Positions 24,990 through 37,110 of a stretch of 64,000 nt of DNA are shown piece by piece; within the stretch, counting starts at the first letter, position 1, and the number at the start of each line of letters is the position of its first letter. This DNA is from Paramacrobiotus metropolitanus (taxonomy: Eukaryota > Tardigrada > Eutardigrada > Parachela > Macrobiotidae): the NCBI RefSeq assembly GCF_019649055.1, contig NW_026570340.1, positions 346,676 to 410,675 on the forward strand, given 5' to 3'. A program made the position numbers and the translations under genes. The notes under the pieces are model-generated. The model searched no databases and was not told the origin of the DNA. It worked only from the letters and a program-made list of their open reading frames with translations.

Positions 24990-27510
24990 GTGGATGCAAA
25001 AAAAATTGCCATGGGCCGCTATCGGTTTGTGTTGCGACGTCGCCAATAGTGTGATTTATTCGAAGCCACCTAGAGCAACACAAAACTGCAACAAACTCTC
25101 GCGTTGGTCACAAGGAGATAGCCAAAAACTGGATTGCGCTAATATAAGTGATTGTTAAACAAATTGTTCCATGCCGTTAGCGGTGTGTATCGTGAGATTG
25201 CCAATATTGATTGCATCCGCTTAGAGCAACACAAAAACGCACCAGACATTCGTATCTAGCATGAGGAGATAGCCGAAATTTTTAAAGGCATCCATACACG
25301 TGGATGCAAAAAAAATTGCCATGGGCCGCTATCGGTTTGTGTTGCGACGTCGCCAATAGTGTGATTTATTCGAAGCCACCTAGAGCAACACAAAACTGCA
25401 ACAAACTCTCGCGTTGGTCACAAGGAGATAGCCAAAAACTGGATTGCGCTAATATAAGTGATTGTTAAACAAATTGTTCCATGCCGTTAGCGGTGTGTAT
25501 CGTGAGATCGCCAATATTATGTCCTGATTGCATCCGCTTAGAGCAACACAAAAACGCACCAGACATTCGTATCTAGCATGAGGAGATAGCCGAAATTTTT
25601 AAAGGCATCCATACACGTGGATGCAAAAAAATTGCCATGGGCCGCTATCGGTTTGTGTTGCGACGTCGCCAATAGTGTGATTTATTCGAAGCCACCTAGA
25701 GCAACACAAAACTGCAACAAACTCTCGCGTTGGTCACAAGGAGATAGCCAAAAACTGGATTGCGCTAATATAAGTGATTGTTAAACAAATTGTTCCATGC
25801 CGTTAGCGGTGTGTATCGTGAGATCGCCAATATTATGTCCTGATTGCATCCGCTTAGAGCAACACAAAAACGCACCAGACATTCGTATCTAGCATGAGGA
25901 GATAGCCGAAATTTTTAAAGGCATCCATACACGTGGATGCAAAAAAATTGCCATGGGCCGCTATCGGTTTGTGTTGCGACGTCGCCAATAGTGTGATTTA
26001 TTCGAAGCCACCTAGAGCAACACAAAACTGCAACAAACTCTCGCGTTGGTCACAAGGAGATAGCCAAAAACTGGATTGCGCTAATATAAGTGATTGTTAA
26101 ACAAATTGTTCCATGCCGTTAGCGGTGTGTATCGTGAGATCGCCAATATTATGTCCTGATTGCATCCGCTTAGAGCAACACAAAAACGCACCAGACATTC
26201 GTATCTAGCATGAGGAGATAGCCGAAATTTTTAAAGGCATCCATACACGTGGATGCAAAAAAAATTGCCATGGGCCGCTATCGGTTTGTGTTGCGACGTC
26301 GCCAATAGTGTGATTTATTCGAAGCCACCTAGAGCAACACAAAACTGCAACAAACTCTCGCGTTGGTCACAAGGAGATAGCCAAAAACTGGATTGCGCTA
26401 ATATAAGTGATTGTTAAACAAATTGTTCCATGCCGTTAGCGGTGTGTATCGTGAGATTGCCAATATTGATTGCATCCGCTTAGAGCAACACAAAAACGCA
26501 CCAGACATTCGTATCTAGCATGAGGAGATAGCCGAAATTTTTAAAGGCATCCATACACGTGGATGCAAAAAAAATTGCCATGGGCCGCTATCGGTTTGTG
26601 TTGCGACGTCGCCAATAGTGTGATTTATTCGAAGCCACCTAGAGCAACACAAAACTGCAACAAACTCTCGCGTTGGTCACAAGGAGATAGCCAAAAACTG
26701 GATTGCGCTAATATAAGTGATTGTTAAACAAATTGTTCCATGCCGTTAGCGGTGTGTATCGTGAGATCGCCAATATTATGTCCTGATTGCATCCGCTTAG
26801 AGCAACACAAAAACGCACCAGACATTCGTATCTAGCATGAGGAGATAGCCGAAATTTTTAAAGGCATCCATACACGTGGATGCAAAAAAATTGCCATGGG
26901 CCGCTATCGGTTTGTGTTGCGACGTCGCCAATAGTGTGATTTATTCGAAGCCACCTAGAGCAACACAAAACTGCAACAAACTCTCGCGTTGGTCACAAGG
27001 AGATAGCCAAAAACTGGATTGCGCTAATATAAGTGATTGTTAAACAAATTGTTCCATGCCGTTAGCGGTGTGTATCGTGAGATCGCCAATATTATGTCCT
27101 GATTGCATCCGCTTAGAGCAACACAAAAACGCACCAGACATTCGTATCTAGCATGAGGAGATAGCCGAAATTTTTAAAGGCATCCATACACGTGGATGCA
27201 AAAAAATTGCCATGGGCCGCTATCGGTTTGTGTTGCGACGTCGCCAATAGTGTGATTTATTCGAAGCCACCTAGAGCAACACAAAACTGCAACAAACTCT
27301 CGCGTTGGTCACAAGGAGATAGCCAAAAACTGGATTGCGCTAATATAAGTGATTGTTAAACAAATTGTTCCATGCCGTTAGCGGTGTGTATCGTGAGATC
27401 GCCAATATTATGTCCTGATTGCATCCGCTTAGAGCAACACAAAAACGCACCAGACATTCGTATCTAGCATGAGGAGATAGCCGAAATTTTTAAAGGCATC
27501 CATACACGTG
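24990..27510. repeat. Recent four-unit tandem duplication (1,259-base period)
   Basis: The series A8, unit with deletion, A8, A7, A7 occurs twice in a row. The deletion unit has GAGATTGCC in place of GAGATCGCC and lacks ATGTCCT, leaving CCAATATTGATTGC. The T of GATTGCC lies at 25,199 and 26,458, exactly 1,259 bases apart, which equals four 316-base units minus 7 plus two extra A. Approximate copies are 24,990-26,250 and 26,250-27,510; exact ends cannot be fixed inside near-identical repeats. Confidence 0.85.
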
Positions 27511-30500
27511 GATGCAAAAAAATTGCCATGGGCCGCTATCGGTTTGTGTTGCGACGTCGCCAATAGTGTGATTTATTCGAAGCCACCTAGAGCAACACAA
27601 AACTGCAACAAACTCTCGCGTTGGTCACAAGGAGATAGCCAAAAACTGGATTGCGCTAATATAAGTGATTGTTAAACAAATTGTTCCATGCCGTTAGCGG
27701 TGTGTATCGTGAGATCGCCAATATTATGTCCTGATTGCATCCGCTTAGAGCAACACAAAAACGCACCAGACATTCGTATCTAGCATGAGGAGATAGCCGA
27801 AATTTTTAAAGGCATCCATACACGTGGATGCAAAAAAATTGCCATGGGCCGCTATCGGTTTGTGTTGCGACGTCGCCAATAGTGTGATTTATTCGAAGCC
27901 ACCTAGAGCAACACAAAACTGCAACAAACTCTCGCGTTGGTCACAAGGAGATAGCCAAAAACTGGATTGCGCTAATATAAGTGATTGTTAAACAAATTGT
28001 TCCATGCCGTTAGCGGTGTGTATCGTGAGATCGCCAATATTATGTCCTGATTGCATCCGCTTAGAGCAACACAAAAACGCACCAGACATTCGTATCTAGC
28101 ATGAGGAGATAGCCGAAATTTTTAAAGGCATCCATACACGTGGATGCAAAAAAATTGCCATGGGCCGCTATCGGTTTGTGTTGCGACGTCGCCAATAGTG
28201 TGATTTATTCGAAGCCACCTAGAGCAACACAAAACTGCAACAAACTCTCGCGTTGGTCACAAGGAGATAGCCAAAAACTGGATTGCGCTAATATAAGTGA
28301 TTGTTAAACAAATTGTTCCATGCCGTTAGCGGTGTGTATCGTGAGATCGCCAATATTATGTCCTGATTGCATCCGCTTAGAGCAACACAAAAACGCACCA
28401 GACATTCGTATCTAGCATGAGGAGATAGCCAAAATTTTTAAAGGCATCCATACACGTGGATGCAAAAAAATTGCCATGGGCCGCTATCGGTTTGTGTTGC
28501 GACGTCGCCAATAGTGTGATTTATTCGAAGCCACCTAGAGCAACACAAAACTGCAACAAACTCTCGCGTTGGTCACAAGGAGATAGCCAAAAACTGGATT
28601 GCGCTAATATAAGTGATTGTTAAACAAATTGTTCCATGCCGTTAGCGGTGTGTATCGTGAGATCGCCAATATTATGTCCTGATTGCATCCGCTTAGAGCA
28701 ACACAAAAACGCACCAGACATTCGTATCTAGCATGAGGAGATAGCCGAAATTTTTAAAGGCATCCATACACGTGGATGCAAAAAAATTGCCATGGGCCGC
28801 TATCGGTTTGTGTTGCGACGTCGCCAATAGTGTGATTTATTCGAAGCCACCTAGAGCAACACAAAACTGCAACAAACTCTCGCGTTGGTCACAAGGAGAT
28901 AGCCAAAAACTGGATTGCGCTAATATAAGTGATTGTTAAACAAATTGTTCCATGCCGTTAGCGGTGTGTATCGTGAGATCGCCAATATTATGTCCTGATT
29001 GCATCCGCTTAGAGCAACACAAAAACGCACCAGACATTCGTATCTAGCATGAGGAGATAGCCGAAATTTTTAAAGGCATCCATACACGTGGATGCAAAAA
29101 AATTGCCATGGGCCGCTATCGGTTTGTGTTGCGACGTCGCCAATAGTGTGATTTATTCGAAGCCACCTAGAGCAACACAAAACTGCAACAAACTCTCGCG
29201 TTGGTCACAAGGAGATAGCCAAAAACTGGATTGCGCTAATATAAGTGATTGTTAAACAAATTGTTCCATGCCGTTAGCGGTGTGTATCGTGAGATCGCCA
29301 ATATTATGTCCTGATTGCATCCGCTTAGAGCAACACAAAAACGCACCAGACATTCGTATCTAGCATGAGGAGATAGCCGAAATTTTTAAAGGCATCCATA
29401 CACGTGGATGCAAAAAAATTGCCATGGGCCGCTATCGGTTTGTGTTGCGACGTCGCCAATAGTGTGATTTATTCGAAGCCACCTAGAGCAACACAAAACT
29501 GCAACAAACTCTCGCGTTGGTCACAAGGAGATAGCCAAAAACTGGATTGCGCTAATATAAGTGATTGTTAAACAAATTGTTCCATGCCGTTAGCGGTGTG
29601 TATCGTGAGATCGCCAATATTATGTCCTGATTGCATCCGCTTAGAGCAACACAAAAACGCACCAGACATTCGTATCTAGCATGAGGAGATAGCCGAAATT
29701 TTTAAAGGCATCCATACACGTGGATGCAAAAAAATTGCCATGGGCCGCTATCGGTTTGTGTTGCGACGTCGCCAATAGTGTGATTTATTCGAAGCCACCT
29801 AGAGCAACACAAAACTGCAACAAACTCTCGCGTTGGTCACAAGGAGATAGCCAAAAACTGGATTGCGCTAATATAAGTGATTGTTAAACAAATTGTTCCA
29901 TGCCGTTAGCGGTGTGTATCGTGAGATCGCCAATATTATGTCCTGATTGCATCCGCTTAGAGCAACACAAAAACGCACCAGACATTCGTATCTAGCATGA
30001 GGAGATAGCCGAAATTTTTAAAGGCATCCATACACGTGGATGCAAAAAAATTGCCATGGGCCGCTATCGGTTTGTGTTGCGACGTCGCCAATAGTGTGAT
30101 TTATTCGAAGCCACCTAGAGCAACACAAAACTGCAACAAACTCTCGCGTTGGTCACAAGGAGATAGCCAAAAACTGGATTGCGCTAATATAAGTGATTGT
30201 TAAACAAATTGTTCCATGCCGTTAGCGGTGTGTATCGTGAGATCGCCAATATTATGTCCTGATTGCATCCGCTTAGAGCAACACAAAAACGCACCAGACA
30301 TTCGTATCTAGCATGAGGAGATAGCCGAAATTTTTAAAGGCATCCATACACGTGGATGCAAAAAAATTGCCATGGGCCGCTATCGGTTTGTGTTGCGACG
30401 TCGCCAATAGTGTGATTTATTCGAAGCCACCTAGAGCAACACAAAACTGCAACAAACTCTCGCGTTGGTCACAAGGAGATAGCCAAAAACTGGATTGCGC

Positions 30501-33500
30501 TAATATAAGTGATTGTTAAACAAATTGTTCCATGCCGTTAGCGGTGTGTATCGTGAGATCGCCAATATTATGTCCTGATTGCATCCGCTTAGAGCAACAC
30601 AAAAACGCACCAGACATTCGTATCTAGCATGAGGAGATAGCCGAAATTTTTAAAGGCATCCATACACGTGGATGCAAAAAAATTGCCATGGGCCGCTATC
30701 GGTTTGTGTTGCGACGTCGCCAATAGTGTGATTTATTCGAAGCCACCTAGAGCAACACAAAACTGCAACAAACTCTCGCGTTGGTCACAAGGAGATAGCC
30801 AAAAACTGGATTGCGCTAATATAAGTGATTGTTAAACAAATTGTTCCATGCCGTTAGCGGTGTGTATCGTGAGATCGCCAATATTATGTCCTGATTGCAT
30901 CCGCTTAGAGCAACACAAAAACGCACCAGACATTCGTATCTAGCATGAGGAGATAGCCGAAATTTTTAAAGGCATCCATACACGTGGATGCAAAAAAATT
31001 GCCATGGGCCGCTATCGGTTTGTGTTGCGACGTCGCCAATAGTGTGATTTATTCGAAGCCACCTAGAGCAACACAAAACTGCAACAAACTCTCGCGTTGG
31101 TCACAAGGAGATAGCCAAAAACTGGATTGCGCTAATATAAGTGATTGTTAAACAAATTGTTCCATGCCGTTAGCGGTGTGTATCGTGAGATCGCCAATAT
31201 TATGTCCTGATTGCATCCGCTTAGAGCAACACAAAAACGCACCAGACATTCGTATCTAGCATGAGGAGATAGCCAAAATTTTTAAAGGCATCCATACACG
31301 TGGATGCAAAAAAATTGCCATGGGCCGCTATCGGTTTGTGTTGCGACGTCGCCAATAGTGTGATTTATTCGAAGCCACCTAGAGCAACACAAAACTGCAA
31401 CAAACTCTCGCGTTGGTCACAAGGAGATAGCCAAAAACTGGATTGCGCTAATATAAGTGATTGTTAAACAAATTGTTCCATGCCGTTAGCGGTGTGTATC
31501 GTGAGATCGCCAATATTATGTCCTGATTGCATCCGCTTAGAGCAACACAAAAACGCACCAGACATTCGTATCTAGCATGAGGAGATAGCCGAAATTTTTA
31601 AAGGCATCCATACACGTGGATGCAAAAAAATTGCCATGGGCCGCTATCGGTTTGTGTTGCGACGTCGCCAATAGTGTGATTTATTCGAAGCCACCTAGAG
31701 CAACACAAAACTGCAACAAACTCTCGCGTTGGTCACAAGGAGATAGCCAAAAACTGGATTGCGCTAATATAAGTGATTGTTAAACAAATTGTTCCATGCC
31801 GTTAGCGGTGTGTATCGTGAGATCGCCAATATTATGTCCTGATTGCATCCGCTTAGAGCAACACAAAAACGCACCAGACATTCGTATCTAGCATGAGGAG
31901 ATAGCCGAAATTTTTAAAGGCATCCATACACGTGGATGCAAAAAAATTGCCATGGGCCGCTATCGGTTTGTGTTGCGACGTCGCCAATAGTGTGATTTAT
32001 TCGAAGCCACCTAGAGCAACACAAAACTGCAACAAACTCTCGCGTTGGTCACAAGGAGATAGCCAAAAACTGGATTGCGCTAATATAAGTGATTGTTAAA
32101 CAAATTGTTCCATGCCGTTAGCGGTGTGTATCGTGAGATCGCCAATATTATGTCCTGATTGCATCCGCTTAGAGCAACACAAAAACGCACCAGACATTCG
32201 TATCTAGCATGAGGAGATAGCCGAAATTTTTAAAGGCATCCATACACGTGGATGCAAAAAAATTGCCATGGGCCGCTATCGGTTTGTGTTGCGACGTCGC
32301 CAATAGTGTGATTTATTCGAAGCCACCTAGAGCAACACAAAACTGCAACAAACTCTCGCGTTGGTCACAAGGAGATAGCCAAAAACTGGATTGCGCTAAT
32401 ATAAGTGATTGTTAAACAAATTGTTCCATGCCGTTAGCGGTGTGTATCGTGAGATCGCCAATATTATGTCCTGATTGCATCCGCTTAGAGCAACACAAAA
32501 ACGCACCAGACATTCGTATCTAGCATGAGGAGATAGCCAAAATTTTTAAAGGCATCCATACACGTGGATGCAAAAAAATTGCCATGGGCCGCTATCGGTT
32601 TGTGTTGCGACGTCGCCAATAGTGTGATTTATTCGAAGCCACCTAGAGCAACACAAAACTGCAACAAACTCTCGCGTTGGTCACAAGGAGATAGCCAAAA
32701 ACTGGATTGCGCTAATATAAGTGATTGTTAAACAAATTGTTCCATGCCGTTAGCGGTGTGTATCGTGAGATCGCCAATATTATGTCCTGATTGCATCCGC
32801 TTAGAGCAACACAAAAACGCACCAGACATTCGTATCTAGCATGAGGAGATAGCCGAAATTTTTAAAGGCATCCATACACGTGGATGCAAAAAAATTGCCA
32901 TGGGCCGCTATCGGTTTGTGTTGCGACGTCGCCAATAGTGTGATTTATTCGAAGCCACCTAGAGCAACACAAAACTGCAACAAACTCTCGCGTTGGTCAC
33001 AAGGAGATAGCCAAAAACTGGATTGCGCTAATATAAGTGATTGTTAAACAAATTGTTCCATGCCGTTAGCGGTGTGTATCGTGAGATCGCCAATATTATG
33101 TCCTGATTGCATCCGCTTAGAGCAACACAAAAACGCACCAGACATTCGTATCTAGCATGAGGAGATAGCCGAAATTTTTAAAGGCATCCATACACGTGGA
33201 TGCAAAAAAATTGCCATGGGCCGCTATCGGTTTGTGTTGCGACGTCGCCAATAGTGTGATTTATTCGAAGCCACCTAGAGCAACACAAAACTGCAACAAA
33301 CTCTCGCGTTGGTCACAAGGAGATAGCCAAAAACTGGATTGCGCTAATATAAGTGATTGTTAAACAAATTGTTCCATGCCGTTAGCGGTGTGTATCGTGA
33401 GATCGCCAATATTATGTCCTGATTGCATCCGCTTAGAGCAACACAAAACGCACCAGACATTCGTATCTAGCATGAGGAGATAGCCGAAATTTTTAAAGGC

Positions 33501-34796
33501 ATCCATACACGTGGATGCAAAAAATTGCCATGGGCCGCTATCGGTTTGTGTTGCGACGTCGCCAATAGTGTGATTTATTCGAAGCCACCTAGAGCAACAC
33601 AAAACTGCAACAAACTCTCGCGTTGGTCACAAGGAGATAGCCAAAAACTGGATTGCGCTAATATAAGTGATTGTTAAACAAATTGTTCCATGCCGTTAGC
33701 GGTGTGTATCGTGAGATCGCCAATATTATGTCCTGATTGCATCCGCTTAGAGCAACACAAAACGCACCAGACATTCGTATCTAGCATGAGGAGATAGCCG
33801 AAATTTTTAAAGGCATCCATACACGTGGATGCAAAAAAATTGCCATGGGCCGCTATCGGTTTGTGTTGCGACGTCGCCAATAGTGTGATTTATTCGAAGC
33901 CACCTAGAGCAACACAAAACTGCAACAAACTCTCGCGTTGGTCACAAGGAGATAGCCAAAAACTGGATTGCGCTAATATAAGTGATTGTTAAACAAATTG
34001 TTCCATGCCGTTAGCGGTGTGTATCGTGAGATCGCCAATATTATGTCCTGATTGCATCCGCTTAGAGCAACACAAAAACGCACCAGACATTCGTATCTAG
34101 CATGAGGAGATAGCCGAAATTTTTAAAGGCATCCATACACGTGGATGCAAAAAATTGCCATGGGCCGCTATCGGTTTGTGTTGCGACGTCGCCAATAGTG
34201 TGATTTATTCGAAGCCACCTAGAGCAACACAAAACTGCAACAAACTCTCGCGTTGGTCACAAGGAGATAGCCAAAAACTGGATTGCGCTAATATAAGTGA
34301 TTGTTAAACAAATTGTTCCATGCCGTTAGCGGTGTGTATCGTGAGATCGCCAATATTATGTCCTGATTGCATCCGCCTAGAGCAACACAAAACGCACCAG
34401 ACATTCGTATCTAGCATGAGGAGATAGCCGAAATTTTTAAAGGCATCCATACACGTGGATGCAAAAAATTGCCATGGGCCGCTATCGGTTTGTGTTGCGA
34501 CGTCGCCAATAGTGTGATTTATTCGAAGCCACCTAGAGCAACACAAAACTGCAACAAACTCGCGTTGGTCACAAGGAGATAGCCAAAAACTGGATTGCGC
34601 TAATATAAGTGATTGTTAAACAAATTGTTCCATGCCGTTAGCGGTGTGTATCGTGAGATCGCCAATATTATGTCCTGATTGCATCCGCCTAGAGCAACAC
34701 AAAACGCACCAGACATTCGTATCTAGCATGAGGAGATAGCCGAAATTTTTAAAGGCATCCATACACGTGGATGCAAAAATTGCCATGGCCGCTATC

Positions 34797-35275
34797 GGTT
34801 TGTGTTGCGACGTCGCCAATAGTGTGATTTATTCGAAGCCACCTAGAGCAACACAAAACTGCAACAAACTCTCGTGTTGGTCACAAGGAGATAGCCAAAA
34901 CTGGATTGCGCTAATATAAGTGATTGTTAAACAAATTGTTAAATGCCGTTAGCGGTGCGTATCGTGAGATCGCCAATATTGAGTGTGATTTATTCGAAGC
35001 CACCTAGAGCAACACAAAACTGCAACAAACTCTCGCGTTGGTCACAAGGAGATAGCCAAAAACTGGATTGCGCTAATATAAGTGATTGCTTAAACAAATT
35101 GTTCCATGCCGTTAGCGGTGTGTATCGTGAGATCGCCAATATTATGTCCTGATTGCATCCGCCTAGAGCAACACAAAACGCACCAGACATTCGTATCGAG
35201 CATGAGGAGATAGCCGAAATTTTTAAAGGCATCCATACACGTGGATGCAAAAAAATTGCCATGGGCCGCTATCGG
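34797..35275. repeat. Three-half-monomer scar: A, B/A chimera, B
   Basis: The A half at 34,797-34,953 is followed by a chimera at 34,954-35,116. The chimera begins as half B (GGTGCGTATCGTGAGATCGCCAATATT) and continues as half A (GTGTGATTTATTCG) from about 34,983. A normal B half follows at 35,117. CCTAGAG anchors sit at 34,842, 35,003 and 35,162, so spacing stays at half-unit size while the A/B alternation slips by one. The switch falls at TCGCCAATA, which both halves share. This looks like an unequal exchange between an A and a B half. Confidence 0.85.
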
Positions 35276-36149
35276 TTTGTGTTGCGACGTCGCCAATAGT
35301 GTGATTTATTCGAAGCCACCTAGAGCAACACAAAACTGCAACAAACTCTCGCGTTGGTCACAAGGAGATAGCCAAAAACTGGATTGCGCTAATATAAGTG
35401 ATTGTTAAACAAATTGTTCCATGCCGTTAGCGGTGTGTATCGTGAGATCGCCAATATTATGTCCTGATTGCATCCGCTTAGAGCAACACAAAACGCACCA
35501 GACATTCGTATCGAGCATGAGGAGATAGCCGAAATTTTTAAAGGCATCCATACACGTGGATGCAAAAAAATTGCCATGGGCCGCTATCGGTTTGTGTTGC
35601 GACGTCGCCAATAGTGTGATTTATTCGAAGCCACCTAGAGCAACACAAAACTGCAACAAACTCTCGCGTTGGTCACAAGGAGATAGCCAAAAACTGGATT
35701 GCGCTAATATAAGGGATTGTTAAACAAATTGTTCCATGCCGTTAGCGGTGTGTATCGTGAGATCGCCAATATTATGTCCTGATTGCATCCGCTTAGAGCA
35801 ACACAAAAACGCACTAGACATTCGTATCGAGCATGAGGAGATAGCCGAATTTTTAAAGGCATCCATACACGTGGATGCAAAAAATTGCCATGGGCCGCTA
35901 TCGGTTTGTGTTGCGACGTCGCCAATAGTGTGATTTATTCGAAGCCACCTAGAGCAACACAAAACTGCAACAAACTCTCGCGTTGGTCACAAGGAGATAG
36001 CCAAAAACTGGATTGCGCTAATATAAGTGATTGCTTAACAAATTGTTCTATGCCGTTAGCGGTGTGTATCGTGAGATCGCTAATATTATGTCCTGATTGC
36101 ATCCGCTTAGAGCAACACAAAACGCACCAGACATTCGTATCGAGCATGA

Positions 36150-37110
36150 GGAGATAGCCGAAATTTTTAATTGCATCCATACACGTGGATGCAGAAAAAG
36201 TTGCCATGGGCCGCTATCGGTTTGTGTTGCGACGTCGCCAGTAGTGTGATTTATTCGAAGCCACCTAGAGTAACACAAAACTGCAACAAACTCTCGCGTT
36301 GGTCACAAGGAGATAGCCAAAAACTGGATTGCGCCAATATAAGTGATTGTTAAACAAATTGTTCCATGCCGTTAGCGGTGTGTATCGTGAGATCGCCAAT
36401 ATTATGTCCTGATTGCATCCGCTTAGAGCAACACAAAAACGCACCAGACATTCGTATCGAGCATGAGGAGATAGCCGAAATTTTTAATTGCATCCATACA
36501 CGTGGATGCAGAAAAAGTTGCCATGGGCCGCTATCGGTTTGTGTTGCGACGTCGCCAGTAGTGTGATTTATTCGAAGCCACCTAGAGTAACACAAAACTG
36601 CAACAAACTCTCGCGTTGGTCACAAGGAGATAGCCAAAAACTGGATTGCGCCAATATAAGTGATTGTTAAACAAATTGTTCCATGCCGTTAGCGGTGTGT
36701 ATCGTGAGATCGCCAATATTATGTCCTGATTGCATCCGCTTAGAGCAACACAAAAACGCACCAGACATTCGTATCGAGCATGAGGAGATAGCCGAAATTT
36801 TTAATTGCATCCATACACGTGGATGCAGAAAAAGTTGCCATGGGCCGCTATCGGTTTGTGTTGCGACGTCGCCAGTAGTGTGATTTATTCGAAGCCACCT
36901 AGAGTAACACAAAACTGCAACAAACTCTCGCGTTGGTCACAAGGAGATAGCCAAAAACCGGATTGCGCTAATATAAGTGATTGCTTAACAAATTGTTCTA
37001 TGCCGTTAGCGGTGTGTATCGTGAGATCGCCAATATTATGTCCTGATTGCATCTGCCTAGAGCAACACAAAACGCACCAGACATTCGTATCTAGCATGAG
37101 GAGATAGCCG
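36150..37110. repeat. Run of three near-identical units of a minor Satellite 1 subfamily
   Basis: Three consecutive units, phased at 36,171, 36,488 and 36,805 (317-base steps), share a haplotype: TAATTGCATCC before the stem-loop, GCAGAAAAAGTTGCC after it, GCCAGTAGTG, AGAGTAACAC, and in the first two GCGCCAATATAAG. The same markers appear singly or in part near 1,420-2,230, 3,430-3,540, 14,990-16,460, 23,100, 37,435 and 38,860-39,030. The subfamily is therefore dispersed through the array, with a local burst here. Its stem-loop arms are one base longer (TGCATCCA/TGGATGCA). Confidence 0.8.

Larger units (their letters stand above)
20300..33430. repeat. Satellite 1 zone III: highly homogeneous core
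   Basis: About 41 units of 316 bases in which I see almost no variation. Nearly all have CTCTCGCG, TTAAACAAATTGTTCC, CGCTTAGAG, CGTATCTAGCAT, TTTTTAAAGG and an A7 tract before TTGCC. Differences noted are: A8 tracts in some units; a G to A change (AGCCAAAA) at 23,701, 28,431, 31,275 and 32,539; a 7-base deletion in two units; and a patch of another subfamily at 23,041-23,115. Such uniformity points to very recent amplification, or to consensus errors in assembly. Because CTAGCAT and TTGTTAAAC bring stops in frame, this zone is nearly free of open frames, which argues against coding. Confidence 0.88.
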
